NCBI GenBank assembly: GCA_033807695.1
Contig: CM066306.1
Coordinates: 372,001-436,000 of the forward strand
Source: Daedaleopsis sinensis
Lineage: Eukaryota; Basidiomycota; Agaricomycetes; Polyporales; Polyporaceae
DNA length: 64,000 nt
Direction of reading: 5' to 3'
Positions 16,050-26,900 of this stretch are shown here, in pieces; within the stretch, counting starts at the first letter, position 1; the number at the start of each line of letters is the position of its first letter. The notes under the pieces are model-generated. The model did no database searches. It saw only the letters and a list, made by a program, of their open reading frames with translations, and had not been told where the DNA came from. The translations under genes and the position numbers were made by a program.

Positions 16050-18530
16050 ACTGTATTCCGAATTGTCAAGGAACGTCACTCTGACCAGTCCTGTACGAAA
16101 CCTTATACAGCTAGGAGGAGTCAGGACACTGCGTCTGCCACGAGAACGATAGAATGAGAACGAGAGCTGAAAGATGCTGTATTGCTCATTAGGAGATGGT
16201 AGTACAGTGCTAAGTTGTCTAATAGTGAGAGGTGAACTAATCGAAAGTCCTCGAATACTGGTCCGTCGGCGTCTATGTTTCCTAATCTGTAATACTACCG
16301 TACTGTACGCGCGAACCGTAAGTATCGATATACCCGCGCAGAACTATAGAATGCTCATCAACAGATACCCGGGACGTGTTATCTCCATGGTGTCCTGGAA
16401 GTTGCAATCACTAACCGCGTGATCTGCTATCGACACACTACTGTTGTGAATGTAATTGACGCCGGTTGAACGGTTACTAGTTGACGAACAAGTCGCCGGG
16501 GTGGGTACTTCTAAGTTATTGAAGGAAGCGAAAGAGAGGGCGGCGGAGCAAGCCCTGGCTGCTGTTACCGATCTCTAGTCACCTTACTCAGTGTTTCGAC
16601 AACGTCAACATTCGGCGTGCACAAACTACTTAACTTCACTGAAGTACCTCCAGCCTACGCCGGAGTCGTACCGATATCGGAAAGTACGGTTCCATCTCCG
16701 TTCATCTCGCAGCACCCCTTCACTTTCGCTCAGCACCCGAAGCTTCAGGCCGTTCGTAGACTCGCTTCCCCAGCGCTATCCACAATCGAGGCCGAAACGC
16801 TCCGGCCATGGGCAGCTGCAGACATCGTGCGCAACACATGTCTCCTGCGCCCGGTTTAAGCTCTCCGTTCATATGTCCTCATCCAGCCTGCCCTTGTCTC
16901 ACTGATCTCGTTCAAGTCCCGGATGCCCTATCTATATGAGATGCGCGTGGCGGGAAGACGCAGGGGATGGGCTGCGCCTCTTCGTCTGTTCCCTCCATCG
17001 CGGCCGCATGCGCACCACACCCCGATAGCCCTCCTGTTCTCCCATTGAGATCCGGGCTCCTGCCCGTCTTCCAGGGCATGCGAACGCCCTTGTCGTCGCG
17101 TTCGTTGCTTCGCGAGTTTGATAACACAAAGGGGCGATTTCATTTCTGGGTACCCGAGTTTGACTCTGCAACGACATCATACCGCGAGATGAGCTTGCCG
17201 CGCACGTTACTGGGAGCGGAAGAAAGCCGCCTCCACACACATACGCGTACGTACACCAATTCGTCAGCTGACCATTTTGCAGAATAACTTGGATGGGTCG
17301 TAAGGCGGCAATGGTAGAGATCGAGCTCGGGTGACCGACTGACAGTCGCTACTACCTTTTCTGTAGTTGCAGATCAGTGTGGATAAGGCCGTCGAGTACG
17401 GAGCTAGAGACGACCTACCGGACGCCCAACCAACGAACAGGAGCAGGTTCTGGACAGCGTCTCCCAGGACGGCGAACACGCCTCGCCTGGACCGCCTGGC
17501 TGTACTGGGAATCAGAACACTCATCATGTCACGGCGCTGTTCCACCACACTACCCATCTCTTGGTCTGTCCCTGAGTTCAGTCACTTGCGATGTCAACCA
17601 AATCCGCGAGCTGGACCTGTTCGCGTCATACCTCAGCTCCTCGCAATCGCATCGAGAGTAGCACGAACGATCCCTGATGAGTGTCTGCCGGTGACCGTTT
17701 CACATTGACAACGCCCCACGACCTCCCATGCAGCTGCCTGCTGGCTGGGATCGGAAGCCATGGCCAGACGCTCCCTTGTGGCTTCCTCGTGAGCCTCGAG
17801 GCTCGTGGGCGTGCTGCGTGATAACCTGCATGCGTCTGAGTTCGAAGGACCCCGCAGGCGTGCTTACGACACATCTGCCTATTTGGCCTCTTGACTTGCC
17901 CAGCATCGCACGCGTCCCTAGACCTATAGCCACGAAGCGGTGCATCTGATGCGTCACGATGCGAGAAGTAAGTATAGAGCGCAGGGAAAGCCAGTTACGC
18001 ACTTGGTGGAGAACGAGGCGCCCGCGAGCGCGATAGCGCGCGGGGATAAAGGAGCGACGGATGTCGAGGAGGATCGTCCCGGAGAACATTGCAGAACGGC
18101 TGCTTTGTGCGCACGGCAACCCACCAGAACGCCTTCATAAAGGAGCACGGAACGAAAGAGGCGGACAGGCCCGGGGAGGACGATAATTTCGAGGTGCCCA
18201 GCGCGGCAAGAGTGCCATTTCGGGCACGAGGAGACAGGGAGGCGAAAGGGCATCGGGCAGACGCGCAGCTACAGCACCCTGAACACGATATGTTCTCTAC
18301 GCGTGTGCGGCCTGTGAACGCAAACGATCGCTCAGCTCGCCTCCGCGCCCGGCCTCCCGGGGAGGTACTTATGATCTGCATCGAGAGCCCACTTCCCCGC
18401 TTTTCGCTAACCGCCACTCGCGCACCCTTCTGCTGCCCCCGGAGTGGCACTTTCTCCCCGATCCCGTCTTCACGCTCGCTGCCACACAACTATCAGACAC
18501 CTACCTTCCATCATCACTTGCAACTGCTGA
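16050..18530. other. long gene-poor stretch
   Basis: Several short open frames exist (for example 16591-16905 plus, and 17264-17557 and 17700-18119 minus), but none shows a recognisable domain or a clear spliced continuation. The right end contains the promoter of the gene at 18536. Confidence 0.35.
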
Positions 18531-18535
18531 GCAAG

Positions 18536-19501
18536 ATGTTCTACACGCCCTCTCCTGAGCCGACGTACTACCCCCAGCACGCCTACCCGTACTCACCCAA
18601 GTACTATCGCGACGACCTCTACTCGTCTGCCTCCTCGAGCTCTTCCCATACCCACCCACACCCATCGATGCGCCGATCGCGAACGGTGGGCACGCCATAC
18701 GTCCCCGACTACGAGTACGGCTACGACGCGTCGGACGCGGAGCCCCTCGCGCGCATGCCGCACACCTACGCATGGGTCCTCGACCAGCAGATCGCGGAGA
18801 TGGTGAAGGCGAACGAGGAGACGGTCCGGTGGGTGCACGCACAGCAGACACGCGACAACCTCCGCGAGCAGGTCGCGTACCGGATACTCGCGTCCGGGCG
18901 GCGCGGGTTCCCGACGTTCGAAGAGGTCCTCCTGCACCATCCCGAGGCGCGTGCGCGGTGGGCGGAGTCGCAGAAGCGATGGAGGAGATGGGAACACGAG
19001 GCGGATGAGACGATCGACGATGAACTGCAGCGGCTGCAGGAGTACCGGCGGCAGACGGAGCGGCACCGCGCGGCGTACGATCGACGGAAGCGGCTGGAGG
19101 AGGAGAAGGAGCGCGTGCGGCGGGAACGCGAGCGCGAGGTGACGCGGAGCAGGAGGCAGGAGGCGGAACGGGACGCGGGGCGGCGATACGAGGCACGGTG
19201 GGCGGCGCTCTTGAGCTCTGACGAGACGCTCGGGTTCCGCGATATCCCGTGGCCGATGTTCTCGCAGCCTCGGGCGTTGAAGGACATCACGGCGACGAAG
19301 GTTGCGATGTTCGTGCTCTCGCCGTTGCATCCTGGGGAGACACGGCGAGAGAAGATCCGCAACGCGTTGAAACGGTGGCACCCAGATCGATTTGGGCGGT
19401 TGTCGCCACGGATGGAGGAGGCGGACAAGGAGGCGGTGGAGGAAGGTGTTGGCATCGTCGTCCGATGTCTGAACGACCTCCTCGAGCGGGAAAGTCAGTA
19501 G
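18536..19501 (+). CDS. coiled-coil protein with C-terminal WHPDRF motif
   Basis: This is a single-exon gene encoding 321 residues. The N-terminal 70 residues are Tyr/Pro/Ser-rich and likely disordered. The middle (about residues 150-220) is a charged Arg/Glu-rich helix predicted to form a coiled coil. The C-terminus carries KIRNALKRWHPDRFGRL and then a helix with EEGVGIVVRCLNDLL. That end resembles the J-domain-like tail of NF-kappa-B-inhibitor-like proteins and of many uncharacterised basidiomycete proteins. The canonical HPD of J domains is present within WHPDRF. I chose the ATG at 18536 because the open frame upstream (from 18089) looks like 5' untranslated sequence. The function is unknown; a co-chaperone-like role is only an inference. 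Confidence 0.75.
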   Translation: MFYTPSPEPTYYPQHAYPYSPKYYRDDLYSSASSSSSHTHPHPSMRRSRTVGTPYVPDYEYGYDASDAEPLARMPHTYAWVLDQQIAEMVKANEETVRWVHAQQTRDNLREQVAYRILASGRRGFPTFEEVLLHHPEARARWAESQKRWRRWEHEADETIDDELQRLQEYRRQTERHRAAYDRRKRLEEEKERVRREREREVTRSRRQEAERDAGRRYEARWAALLSSDETLGFRDIPWPMFSQPRALKDITATKVAMFVLSPLHPGETRREKIRNALKRWHPDRFGRLSPRMEEADKEAVEEGVGIVVRCLNDLLERESQ

Positions 19502-20345
19502 ATGGTACGTGCTCCGTAGCAGCTTTGATCGAACAGGGTACTCACTTCACGAGTAGCAGATATGACATACCTATGAAGCAGGCCACGGCCGGGACGTGGT
19601 ACTTAGTATGCACCTATGCCGTATGATCCTATGTTGCATCCATCACCCTTTGCGAATATAGAATCCAATAGCAAGTTGCTGTAGTTGGCCAACAACTCTT
19701 GACGATTGTGCGTAGCTTGTGCCCGGTTGTTTGATGTAGTGCAGGCAGAGCGAGAGGAGTAGATAGCCCTGCTGCATATGGCATGAGAGTGAGGAGGTGA
19801 GAGACTTCGGCCGGGCGAAAAGTGTGGCAGGTTGGCAATGGCACAACGTCCTCGACGCGGAAGTGGAGGCGCCCATATAAGCAGAGACAAATAAACAGGC
19901 GTCTAGGGCAAACCTCCGAATTCGTCCAAACTCTACGTTAGTCTCTCAGTGCACTGTATGGTTGCCGTTATAAGATCAAACCGCTTCCCAGTCAAGGCCC
20001 TCGGGCTCCCGGGGAGCGCGAGGCCCCCTCGAGGCCGAGGATGCGGTCGCGAGCTTTCTGAAGCTGGGCTCTCTCTCTCCGAGACTCTTCAACAATTCAG
20101 GCTGAAGATTTGATCTAGTAGTATACTGGCAGGTCCGTGAGCCTCGGGCAACAAAGTGCAACGAAGGAGAACGGTCTGCAGCCATTGATATCGCGGAGGC
20201 GCTACACCACTGAGAGCAGCGAGCGTCAGAATCTCGCAGATTGTGGGGTAGACACTGTCAACTTGAAAATGTTAAACGTCCAAGGTGAATTCGCGCACAC
20301 TCACAAGGTGTCATGCACATCCGTGGAGCTACAAATATCTGGCAG
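19502..20345. other. intergenic
   Basis: No supported gene was found between the coiled-coil gene and the dehydrogenase relic. Confidence 0.4.
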
Positions 20346-20843
20346 TCACCAAGGTACCTCCTCGCCCTTGAAATTGTAATACTTCCCTGTCTTCTCTGGG
20401 GTAAGCGACTGGACGACCTGAAGCACCCCGCTGACCCCGACCGATACGGGGAGCGTTGCGCTTGGTCCGCTCATGTCTAGCACAGAGCTCGTGAGATACT
20501 CTTCAGAAGAATACCGAACGTTGTCGCACCTGTCTGCAGCCACCCCGGACACATACTGATAACCGTGATGTCAAGCCGCTCCTTCCCGAGCTTGTATGTC
20601 TATTGCCAGAAGCACCCAGTCATGAGCCCTGCAAGATCGATGAGCGTTTATAGATGAACACCACACCAGCATATTGAGCCCAGCCTTCATGACCGAGTAC
20701 GAAGCGTGTCACGCGCCGAAGTCTGAGCCGACGCTCCCGAGTGTGCTGGAGATATTCACGATTGTCTTCTTCCGGCTCTTCTAGAGAAGCGATTGGAACG
20801 CTTGCGCGATGTATGCAGGCCCCGCGACGTTCGTCTTGAAGAC
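20346..20843 (-). pseudogene. short-chain dehydrogenase (SDR) pseudogene
   Basis: The frame reads like the C-terminal two thirds of an SDR of the C-factor-like type. It begins VFKTNVAGPAYIAQAFQSLL after a likely splice acceptor at 20843, continues KTIVNISSTLGSVGS and ASYSVMKAGLNML (the S-x12-Y-x3-K catalytic region), then LDITVISMCPGWLQT, and ends KTGKYYNFKGEEVPW. Two stop codons interrupt it: TAG at 20781-20783 and TGA at 20709-20711. The stretch after the catalytic Lys is also out of frame. The N-terminal NAD-binding Rossmann part was not found upstream. It is a dead, truncated copy. Confidence 0.8.
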
Positions 20844-20909
20844 CTATATGAGTATCGTACAGTGGTGATCCCAAGATGTGTCGGAGGAGGTGAACCACTG
20901 GCAGGAGCA

Positions 20910-22240
20910 CTATCCCTAGATCCAGAACGTCTCCAAGCCGCGTTCTCGTGGGAGGACATTGTGATCAGCATGGCGATGTGTATTGCCGTGCACTCGCTGT
21001 TGTGGTGCAATCTCCGCCTACGCGGTCTCGTAAAATCCAAGAAATCTCTGGCCGAGAATTTGATTACTCGTCAGCGGCTAGACAATCCACGGCGCGAGAA
21101 GTGGAGTCAGTGACTAGAACAAGCATGCGAAAAGACGACAGGGGTGACACCCACCATAATATGAGCCCATGTACATCGTGTTCCACGCTGAGTATTATAA
21201 TTGAGCACGACCCCCCCCCCCATCTTCAAACGTTCAGGGCGGAGCACATCGATATCCGGGCAGACCGGCGGCACTGGGCTTGAGGTGATATCGTGGCCAT
21301 GTCGGATTCTTTGTGTGCAAATCAAGCACGGGGCGAGAAAGGCAACAAGAATAAAGACGACAGGGACTGTGACCGATGCATGATGGCTGGAGGACGAGCC
21401 TGCTTAAGGAGATGTTGTACGAGGCGACAACGAATGTAAGACTCGCGCCTGAGTCTGTAGCTGAGTCGCATCTGACCGAAATAAATTATTCTGGCAAGCC
21501 ACATCGAGTTACTGTCAGCATTATCCAAGCTAAAAGTCGCAGCTGGAGAGTCCGCATAGCTGCGGCATGTCGCGACAGAATGCAGGAAGTGGAGGTGATG
21601 ATGGCGCCGTCAGTCTCATGAGTCGCGAGACGCCGGACGGAGACTAGAGAGTGACTACTGACGCGTGACATAACGCGCTCTCTGATGTCACGATGACATC
21701 ATGTTTACCGGATCTAAGTACGCTGGTGGCAGTGATGTCTACGGATGCCGAGCGATCTCCTTCTGACTACCACCTTGAAAACATGCGACTCGTAGCTAGT
21801 AACGAAGTGAGTATCCTCCACTGAGTGTACTGGATCTTTAGCTGACTCTACTACTTCCCCGAAACGTCACCGAACCCAGTCGCGACGCACGTTCAACTGC
21901 ACTCAGGGCCGCCGCCGCCGTCGACGGTCCTGACTCCTCGCATGTACACCGTGAGCATCCCCCCCGGCCCTAAAGCAGAAATAAAATCCTAGGGTAAGAT
22001 CTAAGCAGGTCCGAGCGGTGTAGCGCGCACCTTCTCTATCGTCGCACACAACTGATCCCCCTCCTCTCAACCAGGCCATGACGCTGCTCTTACACCGAAT
22101 AAGCATCATCATAGAACGTTCTGGCCAATCGTACGAGACTGGTTGGGCCATTTATCGGAGGCCTAGGGCTTGGGGTAAGACTTCTGGTGACAGCTCGTCC
22201 CAATCCGTCGGTGACATATGTGAAGACAAAGAGTCCTGGG
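20910..22240. other. intergenic with a CRE-like palindrome
   Basis: No gene is supported here. TGATGTCA, 3 nt, TGACATCA forms a perfect palindrome at 21683-21701. The right end holds the promoter of the gene at 22308. Confidence 0.4.
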
Positions 22241-22243
22241 TCG

Positions 22244-22251
22244 TATATATA
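22244..22251 (+). promoter_or_regulatory. TATA box of small secreted protein 1
   Basis: TATATATA lies about 60 bp upstream of the ATG at 22308. Confidence 0.5.
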
Positions 22252-22307
22252 CCCCCACATCATCCACCCTTTGGCCCTCACCATCGTTCTTCCAGTGCGT
22301 ATTCAGC

Positions 22308-22628
22308 ATGAACTTCGCTCGTCTTTCTCTGCTCTCCGCTGCTGCCCTGTACATCACCGTTCCGACGGTCCAAGCTGGGCCGATCGCTTACGGAATATGC
22401 CAGACAGGTGAGTGCACTCTTGGCACGCTCAATGCACACTCTATTCACATATGCATGGCCGCAGGCTGCAACTCTGTGGCCGTCGCCTGCTACGCTGCTG
22501 CAGGGGTCGTCTTTGGCACCGTTACCGCCGGCGTCGGAGTCCCACCCGCCATTCTAGCCTGTAATGTGGCTCTCGGCGTATGCTCCACCGCCTGTGCTAC
22601 CGTGGGGCTCTTCGCCCCGACGCCGTAG
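22308..22628 (+). CDS. small secreted Cys-rich protein (Zys3-like), copy 1
   Basis: Two exons (22308-22407 and 22465-22628) encode 87 residues. The protein starts with a signal peptide ending near VQAG. It continues AYGICQTGCNSVAVACYAAA, FGTVTAGVGVPPAILACNVA and CSTACATVGL. The spacing of six Cys residues with Gly/Ala-rich linkers resembles small proteins annotated as zygote-specific (Zys3-like) in fungi, algae and plants. The role is unknown; secretion follows from the signal peptide. The intron splits the codon for the Gly before the first CN motif. A paralogue with the same intron position follows 517 bp downstream. Confidence 0.75.
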   Translation: MNFARLSLLSAAALYITVPTVQAGPIAYGICQTGECTLGTLNAHSIHICMAAGCNSVAVACYAAAGVVFGTVTAGVGVPPAILACNVALGVCSTACATVGLFAPTP

Positions 22629-23042
22629 ATAAGAATGGCCGACTTATCAAGGTATGTCACTTGCTGGAATTGGCTGCCGTCGTCTGAGGCTCACCTGTCT
22701 CGTGACAGAGACGGATGTAAGATATCAGGAGAAGAAGCTCGTTGCGAGGGTCCCAGTCACGTCGCCAGCGTCATGTCCCTGTATGATTAGGAATGTAATT
22801 GTCGACTTCGTCACCCCGATGACACGACCCAGCGCAAAGAGAGTATGCCACAAGCTGAGTACAGATGTGACAAGGCTGTTCATCTAACACTGTTGACTTC
22901 TGACACGCCTCTGCTCGCAAGCGATAAGCAACCGCTCAAGCACTGTGCTGCGGTAAGCTCTCACTGGACAATGCATACCACGAGCGGTGATGTCCACCAT
23001 GCAGGTTGTAGCATGGCCGCGTCAATATCACCCAGTCGAGCC

Positions 23043-23049
23043 TATATAT
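23043..23049 (+). promoter_or_regulatory. TATA box of small secreted protein 2
   Basis: TATATAT lies about 100 bp upstream of the ATG at 23145. Confidence 0.45.
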
Positions 23050-23144
23050 GCTTGGATACGGTGACCTGGAGAGTCACCCCGTCCAACTGAGACGACTCAT
23101 CCACTCATCCAGACGCTCCCCACTGCTCGCTCATCACTGTCACG

Positions 23145-23465
23145 ATGTCGCTCCTCCGTCGCGCAATCGTCGTTGCTGCCGTGACACTCGTCGCCCTCCC
23201 GTCAGCCGAGGCAGGCCTCGTCGCATACGGGATATGTCAGTCGGGTATGTGGCTCTGCTGTCTGTGGCATCTGCTGGCGACGCTCATGTCTGAGTCTCCC
23301 TTAGGTTGCAACGCCCTCGTCGGCGCCTGCTATGCCGGCGCCGGTGCCGTCTTCGGGACCGTTACGGCCGGCGTTGGCACTCCGGCGGCAATTCTTGCGT
23401 GCAACGCCGCGCTGGGCCAGTGCTCTGCTGCCTGCGCCGTTGTCGCTCTGGCTCCGACGCCGTGA
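23145..23465 (+). CDS. small secreted Cys-rich protein (Zys3-like), copy 2
   Basis: Two exons (23145-23244 and 23305-23465) encode 86 residues, a tandem paralogue of 22308-22628. A signal peptide ends near AEAG. Then come AYGICQSGCNALVGACYAGA, FGTVTAGVGTPAAILACNAA and CSAACAVVAL, ending in APTP as in copy 1. Intron position and phase are identical, so the pair arose by local duplication. It is secreted, of unknown function. An effector-like or developmental role would be speculation. Confidence 0.75.
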   Translation: MSLLRRAIVVAAVTLVALPSAEAGLVAYGICQSGMWLCCLWHLLATLMSESPLGCNALVGACYAGAGAVFGTVTAGVGTPAAILACNAALGQCSAACAVVALAPTP

Positions 23466-23767
23466 GTGGCGCGTATCTGTGAGTAACAAACTGTCGTTCG
23501 CGGGCTAGATCATATTAAGCTCACGACTGCCTTCGATAGTCTCGCGATCAATGCGTTATACCCTGCGGCCCCTGCCTATGTATATAGTTTTGACGCGTAG
23601 TTGTATTGTATTCGAGAACGCGCTGTCTTGTATCTGGTGGTTGTTGATAAATATTGCGCACCATATTCTGGAGGTAGTAGTAAGTTTAAAGTTGGTAAGA
23701 ATCAAGTTGTTAACCTGCATGAGCGCTTGAACATGTACGTAAGCGACGCCACGTCGTCGTTTTGATC

Positions 23768-23782
23768 TTTGCACGACAAGTT
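23768..23782. repeat. target-site duplication, left copy
   Basis: TTTGCACGACAAGTT is repeated exactly at 39076-39090. The last two T could belong to the poly(T) run, so the duplication is 13-15 nt. Confidence 0.85.
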
Positions 23783-23790
23783 TTTTTTTA
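23781..23790 (-). other. poly(A) tail of the LINE
   Basis: Nine T then A on the plus strand correspond to a short 3' poly(A) tail on the minus strand, 143 bp beyond the ORF2 stop codon. Confidence 0.8.
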
Positions 23791-23933
23791 GGGGTGCTGA
23801 CCTGCGCTCAGGCTTGTGCCCTCCTGCAGGCTACGCATGGTTGATGTTCAGAAGAAATCAGCACCAGGGGAAAATGCATTACGCACGCAGTTTATGAGCT
23901 GCCGTGTGGGACTCCCGGTGCGCAGGCAGGTGG

Positions 23934-26900
23934 TCATCCGACCCCCTGCTCCGCACGGTGCGGTCTACCCACTAAAAACCCCCTTTCATTTGCCAGATCG
24001 GCGCCGCCTCCAAGGGCTCGACTCCATGTCTCCTCAGCTAGCTTCCTGCTGGCCGACTTGGGGCCAGTGAATTTTTTTGCGACGTACATGTCGATCTGCG
24101 CACGGCGCTCGATTGTTCTCTTCCATCTGGATACGATCTCTTCGCTCGTGTGCCTCCTGTCGGTCTCGCCGTCCCACTGAATCACTCGTTCGCAGCGGAT
24201 CTTCCAGATGAGGTGCGCGGTCTCTGGGATGACGATTCTGTAAAATCTGTCCACTACTGACGTTCGCTTTTTTGTCAGGTGGGTGAGCGTTGCTGAGGGA
24301 CTCCCGAGTATCGAGCCGAAGCTGAGCGGGTAGTCCGGGATGCCTTTCATCTTTGCCATATCTCTAACTCGTCCCCAGAGTATGCGTTGCCCTGGCGCGT
24401 CGCATTCCACCAGGATGTGCTCCAGAGATTCGGTTATCCCGCAGTGCGTGCATATCGCCCTGTTCTCGTATCCCGATAGGTTCTCCCAGAACCTTCCGAC
24501 ACGTAGGCAGTCATGGTACGCCTTCCACCAGAAGTCTCGGATGCCCTTCCTCATTTCCTGACGTCTTATCGCTTTCCACAGGGTGCAGTGGTCCATGGGT
24601 TGCTTCAGGTCCTCCGCGAGAGTCGCTATGATTCTTTCGAGGGTGATATAGGTGGCTTTCCTCATGGCCTTGCTGCTCGCGGCCTGTGTTCTAATCCTTC
24701 TATACGCTAGGCTCTGGGTCAGGGCCTCTAATTTCACACTTGTCTTCGTGTACTCGAGCGGGGCATTGGTGAGGGGCTGGGCATCATTTTTCATCGCGCC
24801 TTCCTTCGCCAATCTATCAGCTTCGTCATTCCCCCTCTCGCCGGAGTGGCCCTTAACCCACTGGAAGGTCGTGACTGCCGATCTCGACCTCAGCCTGGCC
24901 AGCAGGTCTCTCATTTGGTCAGCATTTTTGACGTCCGTCCACCCCGCGTCCTCCCAGTCGCGCGCGTGCTTTGTCATCCCGTCAATGACATATCTCGAGT
25001 CTGACCGGATGTGCAGGGGCTTCGCGCTATGGACTCTCGAGGTGAGGGCGGCTACGGCATGGATCTCAGCAAGCTGGTTAGTCTGGCGATCACCCGGGAC
25101 TCTCAGGGCTGCATTTATGCAGCTGTCTTCGCCGACCCAGATGCCCGCGCCTGCTCTGCTCGATCCGTCCTCCTTGGTCATTGCGGATCCATCCGTGTAT
25201 GCCGACACCGGTCGTTCGTCGATGTTTCCATGCCTCGGCTTCCTTCTTACTGCACTCAGAGGGTGTCGGTGGTTGTCCGTGTAGTTCGGTCCGAAGAGTC
25301 TGAAGATTCCGCGGAGGGGGAGCTTCTCGGACATCCCTGGGTCGAAGGTGACACCTTCGCCCTGCTCCTCAGCTTCACGGTTTGCGTCTATGCGCCTGCG
25401 GGTCAACGACAGGCCGTCATCCTCGTGGTCTTCCTCTGGGTGCCATACGGGGTGCAGGGCGTCGAGAGCTCTTCTCGCCGCCATCGCGCAGGCGTTTGGG
25501 TTACTACAGTGCCGGTCAACTCTGTCCGTTGCACAGTCGTCGCACGGGCAGAGGGGGGACATCGTGTGTCTCGGACCACTTGCACCTCTTCCGGTGTTCT
25601 TCAGTCTCGCCGCTACTCTGGACGCGTCAAGGGTGGACTGCACGCCGTGGTGCTCTCTCAGACACTGTCCCGTCTTCGAGTTGTGCAGGAGCTTTTTGCT
25701 CGACTTCCCCAGGTGATACCAGATGGGTAGTGCTTCTCTGAGCTCACGTTTCGGGCAGCAGAGCTCTACTCTTACTTTGTACTTGTTTGCCGCCTTTATC
25801 ATTCGTCTGAGGTCCGCTGCGAGCCCCGCCGCAGCGTGTGTGCTGACCTTCCAGTCTTGGAGGAAGCAGTTTGCTCTGGCGTCCGCGGACACTTTCTTGT
25901 CTCTGGACATTATTGCTCTTGCCATCAGCGCATCGGCTATGCTCGCCCATATCGGACGCCCCTGTCCAAGGTCGAGGTAGCGCTTGACCCACATCAGTTC
26001 AATCGCGGCGTTTCTGGCACCCAGGTCCAGCAGGCCGATGCCGCCTTTTTCGATGGGTTCATAGAGGGTGTCGCGGGCCACTCTTGGCATCTTCTCGCCT
26101 CTCCATACGAAGGACATGATCATCGCTGTGAGTTTCTTTTCTATTGTGACTGGCATGCCGTTTGCGACCGTTAGGAACTGGGTGCGGCCGCCGATCTCCA
26201 TTTGGACTATCAGGGCGCGTCCTTGCAGGGTCGGGTTTCTTTTCCCCCAGGTATCCAGCCTTGATTGGATGGTGCTGATAATCTGCATCCAGGGTTCTTC
26301 CTCGTTCGCGTCGTTTCCGAGCCTCGATCCTAGCGATCGGATTGTCCTTCCTTCTGCCACCGGTTGGACGTCGGTCGGGAGAGACGTTGCAAGCTTGCAC
26401 AGGGACGTCTTTTCGAGGATACTTTCCCGGAATTCCTTAGTGCCCGCTGGTATGAGTTCCGTTTTTGAGACATTGAATCTCGCCCTTGACGCCTCACACC
26501 AGTCGTCTAAGATGCTTCGTAGGACCTCAAAGTCGTCGTCTGCCGAGAGATACACTGTGGTGTCGTCAGCGAACAGCGCCGCGATGACTCTTTCGCTCAG
26601 GCCCGGAATGTCGTAGCCTTTCAGAGGCGATTGTCTCAGGCTGGCAGCTAGCGGTTCGATTGCGAGGTCGAAGAGGAGGCATGATATAGGGTCACCTTGT
26701 CTTACGCCCCTCGTTACGCTGAACGGCGCGCTCGGTATGCCATTTACCATTACTACACTCGTCGCTTTCTCATACAGCGATTTCATGGTGTCTATGAAAT
26801 TCTTCGGGAGGTTCATCCTAGTCAGGACGCGCCATAGATAATTGTGGTCTATCCTATCGTATGCTTTCTCCTGGTCTAGTGCCACTATCATGCCGTTGAC

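Noticed and set aside
18501..19455. Three long minus-strand frames over the coiled-coil gene
   Set aside because: Arg/Pro/Ser-rich antisense shadows of a GC-rich intact plus-strand gene.
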